DNA of 6,582 bases from CAYLQD01 sp043819695 (GTDB taxonomy: Bacteria; Planctomycetota; PUPC01), in assembly GCA_043819695.1 (NCBI GenBank), contig JBDREM010000170.1, forward strand, positions 1-6,582, in the 5' to 3' direction. Below, in pieces: positions 1-5,717 of the stretch. The translations under genes were made by a program, and so were the position numbers. Position 1 is the stretch's first letter, and each line of letters opens with the position of its first letter. The notes below the pieces were generated by a model that saw only the letters and a list, made by a program, of their open reading frames with translations, was not told the DNA's origin and ran no database searches.

Positions 1-2093
1 AATTCCTTCTTTAGTATCGGGCGATATTCGACGGCGTTTATTCTGTATTTGACGTGAAATATCTTGTGCGTCAGCGGCAGCCTGGCGAGGTCGTTCTTCG
101 GGAAAACCTGCTTCACGAGGCCCCGAAACGACTTATCGAACCCCTTGAACCCGCAGCAGGCGTCGGCCAGGAAAAAACCGCCCTGCTTGATGTATTTCCG
201 CAACGCCTCGACCTGCTCCTCGGTGTACTCGAACTCCCGGTGCCCCGTCATATAGATCAGCGGATACTTGTACAACTCAGGGCTGGCCGGGTCGAGGTCG
301 ACGCGTGCGAGGTCGACGCGCGCCCCCGTCGCCTTCGCGTAAAGGTGCAGCATTGCCCGCGTCGCCGGCGGGTCCGGATCGCTGTCGCCGTCGTGCTCGA
401 GTTGCGCGAAGACGAGCGCGCCGCGCGCCACGCGCCCGTCGTCCTTGATCTCGCGCCCCGCCAGCCGCGGCTTGACCTCCTCGAGCTTGTCCTTCAGCGG
501 CTTGTACCCCATCGCATACGCCGCGACGTTCACGCCGATGCGAAACGCATTCTTCTCGTCCACCGAAAGCGCCGGCTCGTGGATGTTCCCGTCCCACGCG
601 CACGACAGGTCCTTCTTCGAATAGAAGACGGCCGTCCGGCATCCGGCCGTGATGCCCTCCCAGACGAGCAAATCCTTCTTCCCTATCTTGTGCGGCGCCT
701 GATAGACCGGATGATCCTTGTGCAGCTTCGCCAGCGGGACCTTCGGGAAGACCTTGGCGATCTCCGCGCGGAACGACTCGTCGAACGTCTTGTTCATGCA
801 GCAGGCGTCGGCGACGACCGTGCCGCCGCGCTCGCAGAACTCGCGGACCTTCTTCCGCTGCTGCTCCGTCAGCACGAGCTTGCCGTGCCCGGTGATGTAG
901 AGGATCGGCGCCTCGAGCCAGCTCTCCACCTTGTCGGTCAGCCGGATGACCTGCCACGTGACCTTCTGATCGAGCTCCTCCGAGACGCGCTTCGCGAGGT
1001 GGTCGGCGTCGTAGAAGTCGGTGTTCCAGCGCGGCTTCGGCGCGTCGTGGTCGTACTCGAGCTTCTGAATCAGCACCTTCGAGCTGGCCTTGCCGAGGAA
1101 GAGCAGGTTGAAGATCGTATCGAGCTCGTCCCCCCAACTGCCGTTGCCCTGCTGCGTGCGGATGAGGTGCGCCGCGCCCTCCGCGTACCAGTCGTGCCGG
1201 CCGATGTATTTCCGCGCGGAAAACGCGCAGACGCGCTCGAGCGCGTAGCGGTAGTAGCCAACGTATGCCGCGCCGCGGCCGGGGTTCTGCGCGACGGCGA
1301 AATGCGTCGCGAGCCAATTCAGCCCGTTCGCGATCCGCTTGTTCTGCTCGTACTCGCCGCACTTCTTCGACCGCTCGTGCATCTTCATCCCGCAGATGTA
1401 GAGGCCGCCCAGGCTGGCCGCGCTCATGCTGCCGTACGTCTGGCCGCGCGACGTGTACGACCAGCCCCCGTCGCGCATCTGCGTGTCGACCAGGTATTTC
1501 TCCGCCGCCTGCCACGTCGCCTCCGGGATCACGACGCCCGCGTCGTCGGCCGCGCGAAGCCCGAGCAGAGCGAACTGCGTGCAAGAATGGTCCGACTCCT
1601 GCCCGCCGCGGCGCTTCCGGTTGCCCTGCGACTTGTACCGCCAGCCGCCGTCGTTGTTCTGAGCGTCGATCAGCCAGTCGGCGCAACGCTCGATCGCGGC
1701 CCGGTACTTCTTCGCGTCGACCACCGCGAGCGCCGACGCGATGCAGCCCACCTGATACGTGTTGTCCGTGAAATGATTCGGGTTCGCGCACAAATCCGCC
1801 ATGCGGACGATGTCCGGATCGTTCTTCGGAACGCCGCAGTGCAGCATCGCCAGGATGGCGAGCCCGTTCATTCCGTAGCCGTGGCGTGCGCGCTGGTTGA
1901 AGACTTGCGACCGGCGCAGGTGTTTCACGCCCTGGTCGATCGTGTTTTTCACCTGCTCGGGCGTCACCTGCGCCTGGGCCAGCGCCGGCTCGTGCGGCAG
2001 CAGAGCGGCCGCCATCGCCGCCGCGACCACCACCACGCCCGTCATCATCCTTCGCATCGGCGTTGTTCGCATGGGCATCGTCCGCGTCGTCAT
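1..2093 (-). CDS. Exported protein: squalene-cyclase-like toroid repeats plus two tandem DUF4159 domains (3' end outside window)
   Basis: The reading frame is open for 697 codons from the first ATG after an in-frame TGA (2099-2097) and leaves the window without a stop. Residues 1-39 look like a signal peptide: Arg-rich start, hydrophobic GVVVVAAAMAAALLP, likely cleavage after PALA. Residues about 43-345 carry QW-like repeats of the prenyltransferase/squalene-oxidase fold (QNNDGGW near 145, QMRDGGW near 205, QQGNGSW near 314). Two DUF4159 domains follow: about 393-530 (LYITGHG, then GGTVVADACC) and about 605 onward (LIYMTGHREF, then GGFFLADACC). The TGH and ADACC pattern recalls ThuA/glutamine-amidotransferase-like folds, but no activity is established. 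I infer a periplasmic or envelope protein. The start is uncertain: no well-spaced ribosome site precedes 2093, and in-frame ATGs at 2078, 2072 and 2057 would also leave a usable signal peptide. The fold assignment is firm and the function unknown. Confidence 0.9.
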   Translation of the reverse strand, partial: MTTRTMPMRTTPMRRMMTGVVVVAAAMAAALLPHEPALAQAQVTPEQVKNTIDQGVKHLRRSQVFNQRARHGYGMNGLAILAMLHCGVPKNDPDIVRMADLCANPNHFTDNTYQVGCIASALAVVDAKKYRAAIERCADWLIDAQNNDGGWRYKSQGNRKRRGGQESDHSCTQFALLGLRAADDAGVVIPEATWQAAEKYLVDTQMRDGGWSYTSRGQTYGSMSAASLGGLYICGMKMHERSKKCGEYEQNKRIANGLNWLATHFAVAQNPGRGAAYVGYYRYALERVCAFSARKYIGRHDWYAEGAAHLIRTQQGNGSWGDELDTIFNLLFLGKASSKVLIQKLEYDHDAPKPRWNTDFYDADHLAKRVSEELDQKVTWQVIRLTDKVESWLEAPILYITGHGKLVLTEQQRKKVREFCERGGTVVADACCMNKTFDESFRAEIAKVFPKVPLAKLHKDHPVYQAPHKIGKKDLLVWEGITAGCRTAVFYSKKDLSCAWDGNIHEPALSVDEKNAFRIGVNVAAYAMGYKPLKDKLEEVKPRLAGREIKDDGRVARGALVFAQLEHDGDSDPDPPATRAMLHLYAKATGARVDLARVDLDPASPELYKYPLIYMTGHREFEYTEEQVEALRKYIKQGGFFLADACCGFKGFDKSFRGLVKQVFPKNDLARLPLTHKIFHVKYRINAVEYRPILKKE

Positions 2094-2137
2094 CCCTCAC
2101 ATCCGTTGCCGCATCCACGCGGGCTCCGTGCCCCTTC

Positions 2138-2143
2138 ATTATA
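2138..2143 (-). promoter_or_regulatory. Possible -10 box of the DUF4159 gene
   Basis: On the minus strand this reads TATAAT, a perfect sigma70 -10 hexamer in very GC-rich surroundings, 45 nt upstream of the chosen start. The hexamer 17 nt further upstream (ATGGGA) is a poor -35, so the call rests on the -10 alone. Confidence 0.35.
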
Positions 2144-2299
2144 CACCCCTTCCCGGCCCTTCCCATCGCCAAGTCTTCGTTTTCGGGGACCGAAGCACCG
2201 AGACTGCAGCACGCCCGGCTTGGCCGTGATTATCCACGGGCAGGCCTCTCCTGCCTGCGCCGGGCATAGCCGAGTTGAGCGCGCCCGAAGGCAGCCCGG

Positions 2300-2320
2300 A
2301 ACGGGTGCCAGGCACCCGTT
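2300..2320. repeat. Perfect 21-bp palindrome
   Basis: The 10-nt arms AACGGGTGCC and GGCACCCGTT flank a single central A and match perfectly. There is no T-run on either strand directly after it in the direction a terminator would need. It could be a protein-binding site or a copy of a dispersed REP-like element; copy number cannot be judged from one window. Confidence 0.6.
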
Positions 2321-2386
2321 AAAATGGTAACAACTGGTGCGCCAATGAGTTATGGCGGCGCTTCTCATTTGCGGGCCGAAATCGCA

Positions 2387-2419
2387 GGCGGCGCGCACGC
2401 AGCCGCCCGGCGCTTTTTT
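2387..2419. terminator. Weak terminator-like hairpin between the two minus-strand genes
   Basis: GGCGGC (2387-2392) pairs with GCCGCC (2402-2407) around a 9-nt loop. On the plus strand a T6 run lies at 2414-2419, 6 nt after the stem. On the minus strand the hairpin begins 39 nt past the stop of the LEPR-XLL gene but is followed only by TGCGATTT. It may mark the end of that transcript or block antisense transcription; neither orientation is a textbook terminator. Confidence 0.3.
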
Positions 2420-2446
2420 CTGAGAGCGGAAGACCGGCCCGCGTCG

Positions 2447-4216
2447 TCACGCAAGCCATTCGATGGTGCGGGCCGAAGCCGCGACGTTGTCCGCCTCGTT
2501 GGTCTCGACGATCGCGTTCAGCACGTCGACCTCGACAAGCACGTGGTAATCGCCCGGCGGGAGCACGGGGACCACGATGTTCTTCAGGGTCCACCGGCCC
2601 GATCCGCCCGGCTTCACGTTGATGTCAATGCGAATGGTCCCGAGGTTCGTGTCGGCCCCCTTGTCGAGCGTCTGGTCGGCGGACGCATAGAAATCGATCT
2701 CGATTGTGCCGGCGGCCGCGATGTTCCCCTGGTTCGCGACCTCGACCGTCAGCTTCTTGATCTGGCCGGCCTTGCCGGCGCCGGGCCGCACCCGCGGCAG
2801 CCCGTTCGGCAGGCCGACGGCGCCTGTGAGGTTCCGCTGCAACTCGAGCCAGTTGATCGTGCCGGCGCTCCCGGCATTGTTGTTGTTCTCGTTCACCTCG
2901 GCGACGACGTCGGTGGCGTCGCTCTCGACGACGATGTGATACGCGGCCGCGGGCAGAACCGGTACCGTAAGCCTGGGCAGACGGGTGGACTTCGACCGCC
3001 GCGGCCGCAGCTTGAGCTTCACGGTCACCGTCCCGAGAAGGGTGTCCGTCCCCTTTTGGAGCTCACGGTCGGCCGACGCATACACGTTCAGCCGGACCCT
3101 GCCGACGACGGATGTGATCCCCTCGTTCGTGAGCACGGCCGCCGCGCCCTTCAGGCGGCCGTTCTTCTTGCCGCCGGGCAGGACGCCGGCGGGGGCCTTG
3201 CTCGTGTCCACGGTGCAAGTGAGGTCCGGCCAGGGGGGCGGGCGGACGTCGATCCGCCGGACGAGGCCGTCTTGCGCGCCGATGAGGATGTCGAGGCCCC
3301 CGTCGGCGTCGAAGTCGCCCGCGTCCGGCCGCGAGCGCGGCGTGCCCGCAAGATCGAACGCGGCGCCATCGACCTCGAGCAGTGCGCCGGCCGAGAACGC
3401 CGGCGCCGCGTCGGTGTCGGTGTTGGCGTAGAAGACGAGCTGGCCGTCGGTATTCCCGACAAGCAGGTCATTCTTGCCGTCGCCGTTGAGGTCGGTCACG
3501 ACCGGGCTGGAGCGGCCGCTCGGGACGACGAGGGGCGAGCCGCCGCTGAGAACGACCGAGGCGGCCCGGAAGTCCGGCACGGTCGCCGTGCCCTGGTTGA
3601 GGTAGACGCTCACCTCGCCGGCGAGATTGCCGAGGACCAGGTCCCACCGCCCGTCGTTGTTCCAGTCTGCGATATCGAACGTGGCCCGCAGGCCGGCGAA
3701 CAGGTTAACCTTGGAGCCCGGCTCCCCGACCTGAACCTTGAACGACCCGGCGAAGGTGGGGGCGTCGTCGGCTCCCGTGTTCAGAAAGACCTCGATGCTC
3801 CCGTCGGCGAGGCCGACGATCAGGTCCTTGGCCCCGTCGCCGTTCCAGTCGTGCGCCCTCGGGAACGCGCCGAGGCAGCCCGCGGCGTCCACGGCGAGCG
3901 TCGCCCCGTTCGACTGGATGTATGTATGAGCGCCGAACTGCGGCTGGCTCTGCGTGCCTTCGTTGAGGTAAAGGCGGACTTTGCCGTACGCGCGGTCGCC
4001 GGCACAGGGCCCGCAGTACTCAGTCACCAGTTCGCCGACGAGCAGGTCGGTCAGGCCGTCGTTGTTCCAGTCGCACAGCGCCGGGACCGAATATGTCGGA
4101 ACCTCGATGGCTGCGCCGTCCGCGCGCACAGGCGAAAGCTCCGTGTACTCCGGGACCGTGCCGTCCAGCAGCAGGCGCGGCTCCAGCGGCTCGAACGTGA
4201 CGGCGGGGCTGAGCAT
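2447..4216 (-). CDS. LEPR-XLL protein with five FG-GAP/VCBS repeats and two CARDB-like domains
   Basis: This is a 589-residue protein, probably at the cell surface or secreted. Residues 9-19 read FEPLEPRLLLDG-like, the planctomycete LEPR-XLL N-terminal motif. Five FG-GAP/VCBS repeats follow, each with a calcium-type Dx[ND]xDGxxD loop: DWNNDGLTD near 49, DWNGDGAKD near 123, DWNNDGRWD near 184, DLNGDGKND near 242 and DFDADGGLD near 301. They would form a beta-propeller-like fold. Two CARDB-like beta-sandwich repeats then occupy about 330-455 and 475-588; each contains an FYASAD- or VYASAD-type strand, a VPVLP strand and a VxExNExxN end. The family suggests adhesion or binding, not catalysis. 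I chose the ATG at 4216 because GGAG sits 8 nt upstream and a promoter -10 lies at 4249-4254. A TTG at 4261 would extend the frame by 15 codons but lies upstream of that -10. No classical signal peptide is visible. Confidence 0.9.
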   Translation of the reverse strand: MLSPAVTFEPLEPRLLLDGTVPEYTELSPVRADGAAIEVPTYSVPALCDWNNDGLTDLLVGELVTEYCGPCAGDRAYGKVRLYLNEGTQSQPQFGAHTYIQSNGATLAVDAAGCLGAFPRAHDWNGDGAKDLIVGLADGSIEVFLNTGADDAPTFAGSFKVQVGEPGSKVNLFAGLRATFDIADWNNDGRWDLVLGNLAGEVSVYLNQGTATVPDFRAASVVLSGGSPLVVPSGRSSPVVTDLNGDGKNDLLVGNTDGQLVFYANTDTDAAPAFSAGALLEVDGAAFDLAGTPRSRPDAGDFDADGGLDILIGAQDGLVRRIDVRPPPWPDLTCTVDTSKAPAGVLPGGKKNGRLKGAAAVLTNEGITSVVGRVRLNVYASADRELQKGTDTLLGTVTVKLKLRPRRSKSTRLPRLTVPVLPAAAYHIVVESDATDVVAEVNENNNNAGSAGTINWLELQRNLTGAVGLPNGLPRVRPGAGKAGQIKKLTVEVANQGNIAAAGTIEIDFYASADQTLDKGADTNLGTIRIDINVKPGGSGRWTLKNIVVPVLPPGDYHVLVEVDVLNAIVETNEADNVAASARTIEWLA

Positions 4217-4248
4217 TCGTGGTACTCCGCAACAAGTTGACACGCTCA

Positions 4249-4277
4249 AGCATAGCAGCAACGATGTGGCTTCTCAA
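4249..4277 (-). promoter_or_regulatory. Sigma70-type promoter of the LEPR-XLL gene
   Basis: On the minus strand TTGAGA (4277-4272, five of six to TTGACA) is followed after exactly 17 nt by TATGCT (4254-4249, four of six to TATAAT). A start near 4242 would give a leader of about 25 nt carrying the GGAG ribosome site at 4228-4225. This placement also supports the ATG at 4216 over the upstream TTG. Confidence 0.55.
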
Positions 4278-4318
4278 GGGAATTCGGGTCCGGAGCCCGT
4301 CGCGCGCAGAACTTGAAC

Positions 4319-4346
4319 TTGACATTCCGGGAATCGGCGCTATATT
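4319..4346 (+). promoter_or_regulatory. Strong sigma70-type promoter for the methyltransferase leader, with a palindrome in the spacer
   Basis: A perfect -35 TTGACA (4319-4324) is followed after 16 nt by TATATT (4341-4346). Transcription would begin near 4353. Between the hexamers lies a perfect 11-bp inverted repeat, ATTCC-G-GGAAT (4324-4334), where a bound repressor would cover the promoter. A short tandem repeat (AACTTG twice, 4310-4321) runs into the -35. The promoter is divergent from that of the LEPR-XLL gene, with about 42 nt between the two -35 boxes. Confidence 0.65.
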
Positions 4347-4405
4347 TTCATGTGTAGGATTGGTGTGCATCTTTCCCGCCGCACGAGAAAGGAGGGTGAC
4401 AGATA

Positions 4406-4462
4406 GTGATTGTGACACGACAAGCAATCCTGGCGTCACGCCTCCCGGGAAGACGCTGCTAA
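4406..4462 (+). CDS. Candidate 18-residue leader peptide
   Basis: An uninterrupted AAAGGAGG (4388-4395) lies 10 nt before GTG at 4406, which opens a frame reading MIVTRQAILASRLPGRRC and ending at TAA (4460-4462). The ORF ends 29 nt before the stem of the first terminator hairpin, a usual distance for a translated attenuator. Four of its 18 residues are Arg (CGA, CGC, AGA, CGC), too few and scattered for a classic amino-acid-sensing run. An alternative GTG at 4396 opens another frame ending at TGA 4474-4476, but it overlaps the ribosome site. Translation is not shown; it could also be a chance ORF. Confidence 0.35.
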   Translation: MIVTRQAILASRLPGRRC

Positions 4463-4491
4463 GCTCGAGCTGCTGAGAATCGAGCACCAGC

Positions 4492-4522
4492 GGCCGCTCC
4501 TCCGGGGGTGGCCTCTCTTTTT
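4492..4522 (+). terminator. Leader terminator T1
   Basis: GGCCGCTCC (4492-4500) pairs with GGGGTGGCC (4505-4513) around the tetraloop TCCG, giving nine pairs with two G-U. The stem is followed at once by TCTCTTTTT (4514-4522). It has the full form of an intrinsic terminator and lies 29 nt after the leader ORF. Confidence 0.65.
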
Positions 4523-4543
4523 CGGGCGATCTGATCGCTCGCG

Positions 4544-4575
4544 GCCGCAGGCGTGACCGACGTCCGCGGCTTTTT
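4544..4575 (+). terminator. Leader terminator T2
   Basis: GCCGC (4544-4548) pairs with GCGGC (4566-4570). After one mismatch the stem continues through GG/TC and CGT/ACG to a 5-nt loop GACCG (4555-4559). A T5 run follows directly (4571-4575). Its 3' arm can instead pair with the 5' arm of T3. Confidence 0.6.
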
Positions 4576-4592
4576 CATGTTCGCTTCCGGCG

Positions 4593-4628
4593 AAGCCGCG
4601 GGCCAAGTGTCTGCGGCTTTTTCTTTTT
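4593..4628 (+). terminator. Leader terminator T3
   Basis: The 11-nt arm at 4593-4603 (AAGCCGCGGGC) pairs with 4609-4619 around the loop CAAGT, including two G-U pairs. The T-tract TTTTTCTTTTT begins within the end of the stem and runs to 4628. It ends only 16 nt before the methyltransferase ATG, so transcription of that gene must read through it. Confidence 0.65.
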
Positions 4629-4644
4629 CGTCGAGGAAATGACG

Positions 4645-5439
4645 ATGGACCTCAGTAAAGAACAATTGACGGAGATGCTCAGGAACGACGTGTTCCCGCT
4701 TTCCGCGAAGTACGACCCCGAGTGGGTCATCGAGAACCAGATGGGGCCGAGCGCCCTCTGGCTGACGGAATCGCTCTGCGGCCTGATGGACCTGCGGCCC
4801 GGCATGAGCGTGCTCGACATGGGCTGCGGCAAGGCGATGAGCGCCATCTTCCTCGCGAAGGAGTTCGGCGTGCAGGTCTGGGCGAACGATCTGTGGATCG
4901 AGGCGAACGACAACTGGGGCCGCATCTGCGAGGCGGGCGTCGGCGACTGCGTCTTCCCGATCCACGCCGAGGCGCACGACCTGCCCTACGCCGGCGACTT
5001 CTTCGACGCGATCGTCAGCATGGATTCGTATCACTACTACGGGACCGGCGACCTGTACCTCTCGTACTTCATCCGGTTTCTGAAGCCCGGCGGGCAGATC
5101 GGGATCGTCGTGCCCGGGCTGACGCAGGACTTCGACGGCGAAGTACCGGAGCACCTGTTGCAGCCGGCGCCCGACGGCAGCCGGTGGTGGGACCCGGCCG
5201 AATGCTCGTGCTTCCATACCGCCCCGTGGTGGCGGCGGCTGTGGGAGCGGACGGAACTTGTCACGATCGAGCACGTCGACCTGCTGCCCGACGGCTGGCG
5301 CGATTGGCTTCAGTTCGAGAACGTCAAGACCGCCGCCGGGAAGAACCCGTTCCCGAACGAGGGCGTCATGGTCGAGGCCGACGCCGGCCGCTACCTCGGC
5401 TTCGTCCGCATGGTCGCGAGACGAAAGAAGAACGAATAG
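4645..5439 (+). CDS. Class I SAM-dependent methyltransferase
   Basis: The 264-residue protein has the Rossmann methyltransferase core. Motif I is VLDMGCGKA at residues 56-64. The acidic residue at the end of beta-2 is Asp82 in VWANDLW. The post-I/IV region is DAIVSMDSYHYYG, about 121-133. RFLKPGGQIGIVVPG (about 144-158) is the beta-5 hairpin typical of the fold. The N-terminal stretch with SAKYDPEWV and MGPSALWL is characteristic of a widespread subfamily of unassigned methyltransferases, often annotated by resemblance to cyclopropane-fatty-acid synthases. The substrate is unknown. A cytoplasmic location fits, as there is no signal or membrane segment. I chose ATG 4645 because GAGGA (4633-4637) lies 7 nt upstream; the ATG at 4639 would leave only 1 nt. 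Three terminator-shaped hairpins directly precede the gene. No partner gene shares its transcript with any certainty. Confidence 0.93.
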   Translation: MDLSKEQLTEMLRNDVFPLSAKYDPEWVIENQMGPSALWLTESLCGLMDLRPGMSVLDMGCGKAMSAIFLAKEFGVQVWANDLWIEANDNWGRICEAGVGDCVFPIHAEAHDLPYAGDFFDAIVSMDSYHYYGTGDLYLSYFIRFLKPGGQIGIVVPGLTQDFDGEVPEHLLQPAPDGSRWWDPAECSCFHTAPWWRRLWERTELVTIEHVDLLPDGWRDWLQFENVKTAAGKNPFPNEGVMVEADAGRYLGFVRMVARRKKNE

Positions 5440-5448
5440 ATGTGACAG

Positions 5449-5683
5449 CAGTGCGGCGGCCGGGGCTGAGGGACCGGCTCCGCACTGTGCCGTGCCGCGG
5501 TAACGTCCCGCGGCGGGTGGACCCCGGAAGCGCCGGCCCCCGAGGCCGGAGAACGCGAACCGGAACCCCTCGGACAAGAAAGGAGGTCTGTGATGTTGTG
5601 TCAGTTGAGAGGGCTGGGCGGATAACCGCCGACGGGCGGCGAACCCGCCCGGCCCGAGGGTGGGCTGGGAAACCGGCCCACCC
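5449..5683 (+). ncRNA. Candidate structured RNA: six hairpins including an 11-bp GAAA-capped stem
   Basis: Perfect or near-perfect stems follow one another: CAGTGCGG/CCGCACTG (5449-5456 with 5480-5487) enclosing GCCGG/CCGGC (5459-5463 with 5474-5478); GCCGCGG/CCGCGGC (5494-5514, 7-nt loop); CCGGCC/GGCCGG (5533-5549, 5-nt loop); GGCGG/CCGCC (5617-5630, loop ATAA); GGGCGG/CCGCCC (5634-5650, 5-nt loop); and 5658-5668 with 5673-5683, eleven pairs (one G-U) closed by a GAAA tetraloop. The first begins 9 nt after the methyltransferase stop and may protect its mRNA end. No stem is followed by a clear T-tract. I do not recognise an Rfam family. Very high GC raises the chance of accidental stems, so this is a hypothesis. 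Confidence 0.35.
5593..5625 (+). CDS. Candidate 10-residue micro-ORF with a full Shine-Dalgarno sequence
   Basis: AAAGGAGG (5579-5586) sits 6 nt before ATG 5593, ideal spacing. The frame reads MLCQLRGLGG and ends at TAA (5623-5625), which lies inside the loop of the GGCGG/CCGCC hairpin. A GTG directly before the ATG is in the same frame. The context resembles that of the leader ORF at 4406, which also has AGAAAGGAGG followed by GTGAT. It may be a leader peptide for whatever lies downstream. Translation is not demonstrated. Confidence 0.3.
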   Translation: MLCQLRGLGG

Positions 5684-5717
5684 GCTTTAGAACGGATCGG
5701 AAGAAGGAGGACCGACG

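Larger units (their letters stand above)
2094..2446. other. Intergenic region between two minus-strand genes
   Basis: I see no coding frame here. Gene 1 starts at the left side and the LEPR-XLL gene ends at the right side, both on the minus strand. The stretch contains the TATAAT box at 2138-2143, a small hairpin at 2239-2255 (GGCAGG/CCTGCC, 5-nt loop), the 21-bp palindrome at 2300-2320, a loose inverted repeat (AATGAG at 2344-2349 with CTCATT at 2364-2369), and the GC hairpin with a T6 run at 2387-2419. The long open frames crossing it are by-products of high GC. Confidence 0.7.
4353..4644 (+). promoter_or_regulatory. Long 5' leader of the methyltransferase gene, a possible transcription-attenuation region
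   Basis: About 290 nt separate the predicted transcription start from the methyltransferase ATG. In order they hold an AAAGGAGG ribosome site with an 18-codon ORF (4388-4462), a hairpin GCTCGA/TCGAGC (4463-4485), terminator hairpin T1 (4492-4522), a small hairpin GCGAT/ATCGC (4526-4538), T2 (4544-4575) and T3 (4593-4628). The 3' arm of T2, CCGCGGCTT (4564-4572), is a perfect 9-nt complement of AAGCCGCGG (4593-4601) in the 5' arm of T3. That alternative pairing would break both terminators. The control signal is unknown, and I do not recognise a named riboswitch here. The regulatory role is inferred from structure. Confidence 0.5.

Noticed and set aside
54..2330. 758-codon plus-strand open frame
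   Set aside because: It is antisense to the DUF4159 gene, rich in Arg/Leu/Val without domains, and explained by the codon bias of the GC-rich gene on the other strand. The same holds for the minus frame at 277-2172.
2324..4240. 638-codon plus-strand open frame
   Set aside because: It is antisense to the LEPR-XLL/FG-GAP gene, whose minus-strand frame has clear repeats and domains. This one has none.
4217..4261. TTG start adding 15 residues to the LEPR-XLL protein
   Set aside because: The predicted -10 box (4249-4254) lies inside this extension, while ATG 4216 has GGAG at 8 nt and places LEPR-XLL near the N-terminus, as is usual.
4639..4644. Upstream ATG for the methyltransferase
   Set aside because: The GAGGA ribosome site would be only 1 nt away; ATG 4645 has 7 nt.
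4353..4644. Known riboswitch (SAM, SAH, cobalamin, TPP, T-box) in the methyltransferase leader
   Set aside because: I looked for the conserved core strings of these classes and saw none. An Rfam covariance search would be decisive.
5489..5503. GTGCCGTGCCGCGGTAA resembles the 16S rRNA 515-530 region
   Set aside because: The match is limited to about 10 contiguous bases, with no other 16S sequence around it. It is explained by the GCCGCGG/CCGCGGC hairpin.
4722..5690. 322-codon plus-strand frame overlapping the methyltransferase
   Set aside because: It is an out-of-frame shadow of the methyltransferase gene with Arg-rich composition and no motif.
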